Under the pieces are notes generated by a model that saw only the letters and a program-made list of their open reading frames with translations, searched no databases and was not told the DNA's origin. Of a stretch of DNA of 64,000 nt, positions 51,982 to 59,218 are shown piece after piece. Position 1 is the stretch's first letter. Every line of letters starts with the position of its first letter. The position numbers and the translations under genes are program-made. This DNA comes from Photorhabdus bodei (GTDB lineage Bacteria; Pseudomonadota; Gammaproteobacteria; Enterobacterales; Enterobacteriaceae), in NCBI RefSeq assembly GCF_003287735.1, contig NZ_NSCM01000005.1, positions 124,001-188,000 on the forward strand, given 5' to 3'.

Positions 51982-52108
51982 TATACCCGTCATCTTTCAA
52001 GTTGCCTCTTTGTTGGCTGCACTCACTCACCCCGGTCACATAGTTATCTATGCTCCCGGGGATTCGCTCCCTTGCCGCCGCGATTCATCTTGAAATCCAT
52101 AGGGTATA
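51982..52108 (-). repeat. ERIC element, copy 6
   Basis: A complete 127-bp ERIC in reverse orientation. It joins the IS630 remnant to a truncated PAAR gene; the PAAR frame reads straight into the element. Confidence 0.95.
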
Positions 52109-52192
52109 TATTGAACAAGTTAAAACCTCGCCTCCGGTTGTTGTGGTATCACCTTTAAGAATAATTTTTTTACTTTCCACGACACTGCGCAT
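52109..52192 (-). pseudogene. PAAR-domain protein, N-terminal 28 residues, cut by an ERIC
   Basis: The frame starts MRSVVESKKIILKGDTTTTG and continues GEVLTCS, then enters ERIC copy 6 and stops. The KGD-TTxGG-VL-C pattern is the start of PAAR-repeat proteins that cap the VgrG spike of type VI secretion systems. It begins 3 bp after the stop of the fragment upstream, the expected vgrG-paar arrangement. Confidence 0.6.
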
Positions 52193-52195
52193 TAT

Positions 52196-52481
52196 TTATT
52201 CCGTTATATTTTCCGTTTCTCGTATTAAATGCCATACGGTTGTGCCCGTCTCCGCACCTTCAACATCAGAAGCCATCGCACCCTGAGCAAAGAAGTACTG
52301 TTTGCCCGGCAGGCTATCGGTTCGCCAGTTGTTCATTCAGGGGAATATCATCACGTGAGCTCACCACTTTTAACGTCAGGCGATAAAGCTGTGACAGCTC
52401 TTCCTGCAAAGTAAATTGCGATACCTGAAAGGGGGTTTGGGGCAGTTCGCCAATTCGGCAGGTGAAAACTAATCCGTCCAT
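52196..52481 (-). pseudogene. VgrG (type VI spike) remnant, N-terminal piece plus an adjoining fragment
   Basis: From ATG 52481 the frame MDGLVFTCRIGELPQTPFQV, then LTLKVVSSRDD, fits the first beta structure of VgrG proteins, and stops at TAG 52314-52316. In another frame a second fragment (NWRTDSLPGKQYFFAQGAMA through WHLIRETENITE, stop at 52196) follows at once. VgrG proteins have 600 or more residues, so almost everything is deleted. I can assign only the first piece to VgrG; the second may be its C-terminus or an adaptor. Confidence 0.6.
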
Positions 52482-52876
52482 ATTTGAAACCTTACATAAT
52501 TGAACCCTAATTTTGAAACGGGGATAACACAAGAAGCCATTAAACGCGTTATGACATGCGGCTCTTTTAAATAGCGCCGGCCTGTTCCGCAGTAAAAAAA
52601 TGACAGCGTAAAATACCGATCACTTAATACGTGGCGTTAGAGAGAACAATAAACCACGTCTAGCTGAGTAGAGTGGAATGGAAATAAATAACAGAGAATT
52701 TCGCTCTCTAAATTTTATGACCATAAGATCACGATATTTATCATATGAACATAAAAAAATGCGATAAATATCACATAAAATAGCTAATTAATCGCTATCC
52801 ATATATGGAATGAATAAAAAAAATCACCGGGTTGAATATCAAAGCAAAACCCAAGCGCCCATGAAGCTAAATGAGG
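52482..52876. other. Spacer without recognisable genes
   Basis: 395 bp between the VgrG remnant and the exporter gene. Increasingly AT-rich towards 52800. No open frame, repeat or RNA signature stands out. Confidence 0.5.
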
Positions 52877-52905
52877 AAGGGAACCAGCAAAAAAGCGGTT
52901 CCCTT
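52877..52905 (-). terminator. Terminator downstream of the DHA2 exporter
   Basis: AAGGGAACC (52877-52885) pairs perfectly with GGTTCCCTT (52897-52905) around an A-rich loop, 56 bp past the exporter stop. On the minus strand only a short TTCCTC follows, so termination is likely but not textbook. Confidence 0.55.
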
Positions 52906-52960
52906 ATTCAACCATTAGCTTCCTATTAAGAAACGACTGGTACAATCCTGCTCACCGATT

Positions 52961-54484
52961 TCACTGACGATGAATCGCAGCATGAGATGTATCACTCAGT
53001 GAGGAGCGACGAAAATTGAACCATACCAACACCGCTATTATCAGGAGAAGCAGGGACGCAGCGCCCATCACAGAAAAAACAGCATCGTCGAACGCTGACT
53101 TAGCAAGACTGACCAAAGCCTGCCCCGCATCCGGTGCCATTCCTTTAGCCGCGGTCAACGCGCCATCAATACCATCTTTAGCCGCATCGTAGATGGGAGA
53201 ATTTACTGGAATTTCAATAAAATAGCTATAGATGACTGACATAATACTACCCATGATAGCAATGCCCAACCCACCGCCCAATTCATAGGAAACCTCTTCA
53301 ACGGACGCCGCCATACCTGCCCGATTTGGCGGTACAGCCTGCATGATAGTACTGGATGCCGCAGTCATTGTTGCCCCAATACATGTCCCCAGCACAAAAA
53401 AGCAAACTACCTGCACAGGTAGAGGCATTGAGAAACTCGCCATGAGAGCCAGTATGGCAAAGGCATACACCAGCAAAGAGGTAATGAGGAATCGTTCACT
53501 GCCTAAACGAGGAAGAACCCAACCACTCACAGGACTTGCGACAATCGCACCCAATGAAAAAGGCAGAAAATAGAGCCCGGCTTGCAAAGGTGTTAATGAC
53601 AATACCAATTGCAAACGCTGGCTTAACACCAGATTAATGCCCATCAAACAGGCGGAAGCCACCAGCCCAGAGATAACCGCGGATGAGAAGGCTGGGCTTT
53701 TAAAAAGGTTAAAATCAATCAATGGATGCACACTACGTTTCTGCCGTCGAATAAACAGCGCCAGAAAACCTATCGTCAAGGTGAAAGTGACCAATATCCC
53801 GATATAGGAGGGATCTTGTTTGGCAAACTCCTTGATGGCATAGGCGAAACTTATCAAGACAACCATGATCTGCAATGAGCCAATAAGATCCCACGGATGA
53901 GACGAATCTGTTCTCGCCGTTGGGACAAACAACCACGACAGAATTAATGTCACAATCACCAGAGGAACGTTGATCAGAAACACTGATCCCCACCAAAAAT
54001 ATTCAAGCAATAAGCCGCCAATCAGGGGACCTATTGCCGCGCCGCCAGAGGCAACCGCTGTCCAAATCCCAATGGCAAATGATTTCTCATCTTCATCTTC
54101 GAATGTCAAAGCGATAATCGACAATGTGGCAGGCATCATTATTGCCGCGCCAACCCCTAATAACGCCCGAAAAACAACCAACATTTCTGGCGAATAAGAG
54201 TAGGCCGCTATCAAGGATGAGAAGCCAAAGATGATGAGACCATAAACAAACAACCGTTTATGCCCGATACGATCTCCCAAGGTACCCGCGCCTAGCAACA
54301 GCCCAGAGACGACAAGAGGATAGATATTCACTATCCATAACTTTTCCGTTGTATTCGCCCCCAAACTGTGGGTCAGACTCGGTAACGCGGTATATAACAC
54401 TGTCATATCGATAGCAACCAGCGATAACGCGACTGAAACAGCAGTGAGCACCCACCATTTCTTTATCATATTCATTTCATTCAT
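52961..54484 (-). CDS. MFS drug exporter, DHA2 (EmrB/QacA/SmvA) family, 14 TM
   Basis: This 507-residue protein has about 14 hydrophobic segments. Features: an acidic residue in helix 1 (VAIDMTVLYTALPSL), motif A as GTLGDRIGHKRLF and motif C in helix 5 (SGGAAIGPLIGGLLLEYFWW). SmvA- and QacA-type proteins export lipophilic cations, bile salts and natural products by proton antiport. ATG 54484 and ATG 54475 are both possible starts; GGATGA favours the second. It is on the same strand as the NRPS/PKS genes, 1.4 kb upstream of them, and could export or give resistance to the product (inference). Two ERICs lie directly upstream. Confidence 0.88.
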   Translation of the reverse strand: MNEMNMIKKWWVLTAVSVALSLVAIDMTVLYTALPSLTHSLGANTTEKLWIVNIYPLVVSGLLLGAGTLGDRIGHKRLFVYGLIIFGFSSLIAAYSYSPEMLVVFRALLGVGAAIMMPATLSIIALTFEDEDEKSFAIGIWTAVASGGAAIGPLIGGLLLEYFWWGSVFLINVPLVIVTLILSWLFVPTARTDSSHPWDLIGSLQIMVVLISFAYAIKEFAKQDPSYIGILVTFTLTIGFLALFIRRQKRSVHPLIDFNLFKSPAFSSAVISGLVASACLMGINLVLSQRLQLVLSLTPLQAGLYFLPFSLGAIVASPVSGWVLPRLGSERFLITSLLVYAFAILALMASFSMPLPVQVVCFFVLGTCIGATMTAASSTIMQAVPPNRAGMAASVEEVSYELGGGLGIAIMGSIMSVIYSYFIEIPVNSPIYDAAKDGIDGALTAAKGMAPDAGQALVSLAKSAFDDAVFSVMGAASLLLLIIAVLVWFNFRRSSLSDTSHAAIHRQ

Positions 54485-54497
54485 CCATTCTTACTAC

Positions 54498-54624
54498 TAT
54501 ACCCGTCATCTTTCAAGTTGCCTCTTTGTTGGCTGCACTCACTCACCCCGGTCTCATAGTTATCTATGCTCCCGGGGATTCGCTCCCTTGCCGTCGCGAT
54601 GCATCTTGAAATTCATAGGGTATA
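54498..54624 (-). repeat. ERIC element, copy 7 (tandem pair, first)
   Basis: A complete 127-bp ERIC in reverse orientation, 13 bp upstream of the exporter ATG. Its right-hand TA is shared with the next copy. Confidence 0.95.
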
Positions 54625-54749
54625 TACCCGTCATCTTTCAAGTTGCCTCTTTGTTGGCTGCACTCACTCACCCCGGTCACATCGTTATCTATGCTCCCGG
54701 GGATTCGCTCCCTTGCCGTCGCGATGCATCTTGAAATCCATAGGGTATA
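54623..54749 (-). repeat. ERIC element, copy 8 (tandem pair, second)
   Basis: A complete 127-bp ERIC in the same orientation as copy 7. It begins in the last two bases (TA) of copy 7, so the two elements overlap by exactly TA. The copies differ at several positions (for example CATCGTTAT for CATAGTTAT), so this is not a fresh local duplication. Confidence 0.95.
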
Positions 54750-54776
54750 TGTCATCTCCAGAAAATCTGGCGTCAT

Positions 54777-55382
54777 TTAGACGCAATAACTATCATATTC
54801 TTGCAATAAATTGTTAACGTTAATACTAAGAGTGATATCTCGCTTTAACTTTTTATTTAATTCCGTTTCAGTTACCCCCTGAATAGTGCCTTGATTAACG
54901 AGCCTAGCCACTCGACTACGTGACAATGAAAGCTTTTTGGTCAAGATTGAGATCAATCTGATAGGAATGGGATATTCAAGCTGAATTGTGATCTCTGCAG
55001 CTGGAATTTGGGTGATATCCTGAAGCTCTTTACCTTCTATGATAAAGTCAGGAGCAGCGCCGAGTTCGGCTCTATTTTTTGCCAATACGCGATAATCAAA
55101 AGCATATCGCCGTATTTCATCTTGATCATTGTGCAAAAACCGTTCATACAAATTGCTTTCCAATTTGTTGACATGAATCCTGGAAAAAATATCAATATTC
55201 CAAGTGTAATCACATTTTTCACATTTATAGATGTTCCACACATCTAAAACTTTTTTTTGCGCATTAACCCTAAAAGTGCCGGCTGGATAAAACTCCTTTT
55301 TTACTTCACAGCTAGGGCAACGTTTCAAAATGGCCTGATAGCCTACAGGCCTTACTAACCAGATAACATTTCTATTTGTCAT
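54777..55382 (-). CDS. DUF1062-type protein with N-terminal zinc ribbon
   Basis: The protein has 201 residues. It begins MTNRNVIWLVRPVGYQAILK and has a four-cysteine zinc ribbon (CPSC near 22-25, CEKC near 54-57). The middle is helical and rich in charged residues, and the C-terminal part (ILTKKLSLSRSRVARLVNQG) resembles an S4-like RNA-binding helix pair. This is the layout of the DUF1062 family, whose function is not known. It is transcribed alone with ERIC copies 7 and 8 behind it. The assignment is from memory of the family's start and zinc site. Confidence 0.75.
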   Translation of the reverse strand: MTNRNVIWLVRPVGYQAILKRCPSCEVKKEFYPAGTFRVNAQKKVLDVWNIYKCEKCDYTWNIDIFSRIHVNKLESNLYERFLHNDQDEIRRYAFDYRVLAKNRAELGAAPDFIIEGKELQDITQIPAAEITIQLEYPIPIRLISILTKKLSLSRSRVARLVNQGTIQGVTETELNKKLKRDITLSINVNNLLQEYDSYCV

Positions 55383-55839
55383 GATAGATCCACGTTTAAA
55401 TTGGTTAAATAAGTTACGGCTAAATTGGTCAATTTCAGATCTGATTTTGATGATATTCTATAACATCAGATCTTGAAACCCTTTATCAATTCGTTGCTTA
55501 GTGACATTAATGTTTATGTTTTGCAAATCTTGGTACAGCACACAGCATTCAGATAACAGATGAGACGGAATGACCTTTTTATATCCCCACCTGAAACTGT
55601 TGCATGTTAGGTAGAACACGTGCCTCATATCATGCTTTTACCAGGGCAACAGAACATTACCCTCCAACAGTAGCTAAGCTTGTTCCCCAATTATGATAAG
55701 CTCGATGTAAGCGATTTCAGGGAGTTACGTATTAATTACGATATGCAATTTACGGATACAAAAGTTACCATGACCACTTCATGGTATCGAAAGTTACAAT
55801 ATTATTAGCACTATTTGCCCATATGTTAGTTAACAACAA
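55383..55839. other. Divergent promoter region, no genes seen
   Basis: 457 bp between the DUF1062-type gene and the glycosyltransferase pseudogene, which diverge. A short direct repeat TTAAATTGGT occurs next to the DUF1062 start. No other structure was recognised. Confidence 0.5.
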
Positions 55840-56366
55840 ATGAAAATTGCAATTTTACACCGTAATGGCCTTGGTGATTTAATTTGCACTCAACCATTAA
55901 TCAAATATTTACAATATAAATTTCCTATAGCAGAGATCCATCTATTTATCGAATCTAACAATAAGGCATTAGCTGATTATCTTTGCCCTGAAGTTACAAC
56001 ACATATTATTCCCAGAGGAAATAAATATATTACGACTCTGGGAACCGCATTGAAATGGCGTAAATTACATTTTGAGATCGCCATTTCAGCAAAACCCACC
56101 CCCATGAAACTGAATAACCTATTTTCATGGCTTTTAGGGACCCAAAAACGTTTAGAAATTATTTTCCAAATGTGAGATTTATTATCTCCACTCTTCGACA
56201 TGACAGATCAAATGCTGAGAAATTATCTGCAATGATAAGAGACCAAACTCAAATAGTAGAATGCCAATCATTACACTCTTTTTTATCACTTCTCAACAGT
56301 ACAGATCTGATCATTGTTGGTGATGGTGGAATATGCCATTTAGCCGCCGCGTTAAACAAAAAATGA
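55840..56366 (+). pseudogene. Family-9 glycosyltransferase (heptosyltransferase-like), broken
   Basis: The first frame (55840-56175, 111 codons) starts MKIAILHRNGLGDLICTQPL, the sugar-nucleotide GT9 N-terminus with GLGDL. A second frame (to 56366) continues with a strand/helix unit and DLIIVGDGGICHLAAALNKK, the GDGG-HLAAAL donor site, then stops. The frames differ, about 70-100 residues between the two lobes are missing, and the part after the donor site is lost. Such enzymes add heptose or similar sugars to LPS core. It is not functional as it stands. Confidence 0.75.
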
Positions 56367-57361
56367 CAAGCTGTGGGTAAAGTTATTTACACTTACTCAT
56401 GCGAATGCGCAGTAACTTGTTAACTGTTTCGATGTCACTCCACCAAACAGAAACGCTAAATGTATATGTATACACCACATAGATGACATCTGTTAACGCC
56501 GCAGTTCCAGCTCAATTAATTTCTTCCATGACTAAAACTGTGATTAATGATTTTGACGATGAAATATACAGCCACATCGATAGCAATAGAATATCCGAAT
56601 TAATAATAAGACAAAAATGAATCAATTTGTCTAATTTATATCATGATGAAAAATAAGACATTAAATAAACATCATTATTATTTCTTGATTAAATTAACTC
56701 AATCAATCGATTAATTTAATTTTATAACACAATGAAATAGAAAGAAATTTTAATTAATTGCAAAAAAAATACTATTTTTTTGTTTAAATTGTTGAAAAAG
56801 ATCATATTTTAGTTAATACTATTTTCCATCGAGTGAGAATAAAACTAAAGCAAAGACGAAATTCTGAATTGGAAATCAACTTAAGGTTCTAAGAAAAATA
56901 AGAAGAAATTTTCGTTATCTTAACTGTGGTTAAGATGGCAGTTTATCCGATCGTATTAATATCATTAATGCGATGGCATTACATATTACGGTTTACCCAA
57001 TCAGAATATTCACTTTCTTTGAGTAAGATACTAGTGTGTTGCGTTGAGTAGCTATAGACTACTTTTATTAATATCGCTATTGAATTTCCATTTCAATAAA
57101 AATAGTGAAGATGAATTTATCCATATGTACTATACACCTTGCCTATAAGCACTTTTCACTACGTTATTAGCAATACATTAAAAGAATTTTGCTATTAACA
57201 CGGGGCTTATCGTGTCGTAGGGTTTTAGACATCTTAATAAAAATAAGAATTATTATTAACAACACGAATAGATTTATAACGATAGATGATATTTTAGAGA
57301 ATAAAATAATTCTTCTCTGGAAAGAAATTAATATCAGACATTATTATCAATAATATGAATA
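56367..57361. other. AT-rich region without recognisable genes
   Basis: 995 bp with no frame of useful length and no RNA or repeat signature that I can name. It lies upstream of the fimbrial operon and could hold its promoter or upstream control sites. I looked for inverted repeats of a phase-variable promoter and found no convincing pair. Confidence 0.4.
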
Positions 57362-57488
57362 TATACCTTATGGATTTCAAGATGCATCGCGGCGGCAAGG
57401 GAGCGAATCCCCGGGAGCATAGATAACTATGTGACCGGGGTGAGTGAGTGCAGCCAACAAAGAGACAACTTGAAGGATGACAGGTATA
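57362..57488 (+). repeat. ERIC element, copy 9
   Basis: A complete 127-bp ERIC (TATACCT...AGGTATA) upstream of the fimbrial operon, 58 bp before copy 10. Confidence 0.95.
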
Positions 57489-57546
57489 AATGAGCAGACT
57501 ATAACATGGAGAGAAACAATGACTAAGTTAGGGTAAACTAAAGATA

Positions 57547-57673
57547 TATACCCTATGGATTTCAAGATGCATCGCGACGGCAAGGGAGTGAATCCCCGGG
57601 AGCATAGCAAACTATGTGACCGGGGTGAGCGAGTGCAGCCAACAAAGAGGCAACTTGAAAGATGACGGGTATA
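57547..57673 (+). repeat. ERIC element, copy 10
   Basis: A complete 127-bp ERIC (TATACCC...GGGTATA) with several private changes (GAGTGAATCC, CATAGCAAACT). It ends 157 bp before the pilin start, so it lies in or near the fimbrial promoter. Confidence 0.95.
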
Positions 57674-57830
57674 TGTAAGAAATGGTTAAATATGCAATTG
57701 CATTATATTACCATGATAAAAATGACTTTAATGATATCATCAACCATTAAACTATAATAATGGTTGGGTGTATATTTTTATTGTATAGACAGGACTAAAA
57801 CACATATTTATTAAGGTAAGGTATTTTTAA

Positions 57831-58337
57831 ATGAAAAAGAATTTTATTTTGGCTTCTTTAGTGACGGTATTAGCAATTTTCAGTAGTTTCAGTGCGTTCT
57901 CTTATGATGGAACAATTAAATTCCGAGGTACTATTCTTGAGAACGGCTGTACTATTAGTGGAGGAAAAGATCAAGAAGTTAACTTTGGTAAAATATCAAA
58001 AATCGCTTTTGGAAATGTACCAGGAACTGTAGCAATTACTAAAGATTTTTCTATAGAACTAACTAGTTGCCCAAAAGATTCAAATATTGATATTGAATTT
58101 TCTGGTACAAAAGACACCCATGATCCTAATCTATATTCCACAAAAGTTTCTGGTGCCGGTGTTTTACTGACTAAAGCTAATGGGGATAAAATAAATGCTA
58201 ACACAAAAATATCTGGTTATAAAATCACAGGAGGAAGTACCAGCATCCCTCTTATAGCAAAATTACAATCAACCCATGCTACAGTAGGTCATGGTACTAT
58301 TAATTCAGACGTAAACTTCACACTTATATACCCATAA
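57831..58337 (+). CDS. Fimbrial major subunit (pilin), chaperone/usher type
   Basis: The protein has 168 residues. The signal peptide is MKKNFILASLVTVLAIFSSF to about residue 24 (SAFS^YDG). The mature start TIKFRGTILENGCTISGG has the usual FxGxxxxxxC pattern with the first disulfide Cys; the second is in ELTSCPKD. The C-terminus ends FTLIYP, the donor-strand-accepting groove strand with the penultimate aromatic. AAGGTAAGG precedes the ATG at a longish spacing. It is the first gene of the operon; ERIC copy 11 separates it from the chaperone. I cannot assign it to a named Photorhabdus fimbria. Confidence 0.9.
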   Translation: MKKNFILASLVTVLAIFSSFSAFSYDGTIKFRGTILENGCTISGGKDQEVNFGKISKIAFGNVPGTVAITKDFSIELTSCPKDSNIDIEFSGTKDTHDPNLYSTKVSGAGVLLTKANGDKINANTKISGYKITGGSTSIPLIAKLQSTHATVGHGTINSDVNFTLIYP

Positions 58338-58382
58338 AATCAGATAAATACTTTATTAAAGCTAACTTAACAAAATATTATT

Positions 58383-58509
58383 TATACCTTATGGATTTCA
58401 AGATGCATCGCGGCGGCAAGGGAGCGAATCCCCGGGAGCATAGATAACTATGTGACCGGGGTGAGTGAGTGCAGCCAACAAAGAGGCAACTTGAAGGATG
58501 ACAGGTATA
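58383..58509 (+). repeat. ERIC element, copy 11 (inside the fimbrial operon)
   Basis: A complete 127-bp ERIC (TATACCT...AGGTATA) between the pilin and chaperone genes. It ends 5 bp before the chaperone ribosome site AAAGGAG. Confidence 0.95.
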
Positions 58510-58526
58510 TAACTAAAGGAGTAAAA

Positions 58527-59195
58527 ATGCTTCGCTTTATTACTCCCTTTTTACTTGTCTTTTTTATGGGACAAGTACAAGCAGGGATTACTTTAGGCGG
58601 AACTCGCCTGATCTATAATGGCTCACAAAAAGAAGCCACAATTTCTATCACCAACTCGGATACGGAAAGACCTTATCTTGTCCAGTCGTGGGTAGATAAT
58701 ATCGATAACAGTCAAAATAAAGTACCGTTCGTTATTACTCCGCCATTGTTTAAGATGTCGAAAGAGAGCGAACACCAGATCCGTGTTTCATATATCGGCA
58801 ATCATTTGCCTGCGGATCGGGAATCGATATTTTTACTCAATGTCAATGCGATTCCGGCAGTTGAAAAAAATGACAATAGTAAGATGATCATCACGATAAA
58901 AAATATTATCAAATTGATTTATCGCCCATCAGGGTTATCTGATAACGATGCTAATGATGCCATTAATCGTTTGGAAGCCTCACGTAATGCCAGTGGTGTT
59001 CAATTAACTAACCCCACAGCTTATTACGTTAATCTTAATGAGATGAAAATTGACGGAACATTAATACCTAGACCCGGATTTATTCCCCCTTTTAGTCATA
59101 AGGTATTTTCAACCCAAAATGGCATAAAAAGCGTGACTCTGACTGCTATCAACGATTACGGTGGCACAACAGAAGAGCGCCGGTTTAATTTCTGA
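58527..59195 (+). CDS. Periplasmic fimbrial chaperone (PapD family)
   Basis: The protein has 222 residues from ATG 58527, with AAAGGAG at 58515-58521. The frame is open further upstream only because it runs through the ERIC, so the longer start is rejected. The signal peptide is about 1-19 (ending VQAG). The first immunoglobulin domain has TRLIYNGSQKEATISITN and the conserved FLLNVNAIPA. The pilin-binding Arg and Lys are in TRLIYNG and IIKLIYRP. It folds and caps the subunits and delivers them to the usher, which starts 23 bp later. Confidence 0.93.
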   Translation: MLRFITPFLLVFFMGQVQAGITLGGTRLIYNGSQKEATISITNSDTERPYLVQSWVDNIDNSQNKVPFVITPPLFKMSKESEHQIRVSYIGNHLPADRESIFLLNVNAIPAVEKNDNSKMIITIKNIIKLIYRPSGLSDNDANDAINRLEASRNASGVQLTNPTAYYVNLNEMKIDGTLIPRPGFIPPFSHKVFSTQNGIKSVTLTAINDYGGTTEERRFNF

Positions 59196-59218
59196 TAATA
59201 TTGTCTGATGAGTGTATT

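Noticed and set aside
52050..54817. Plus-strand frames containing LFVGCTHSPRSHSYLC
   Set aside because: These are translations of ERIC elements and recur at every copy; they are not proteins.
56367..57830. Invertible (phase-variable) promoter upstream of the fimbrial operon
   Set aside because: Known for other fimbriae, so I looked for a matched inverted repeat pair and a recombinase gene. The only clear repeats are two ERICs in the same orientation, which cannot support inversion, and no recombinase is in the window.
58452..58526. Longer start for the fimbrial chaperone
   Set aside because: The upstream extension is translated from ERIC copy 11 and lacks a ribosome site; ATG 58527 has AAAGGAG and a signal peptide directly behind it.
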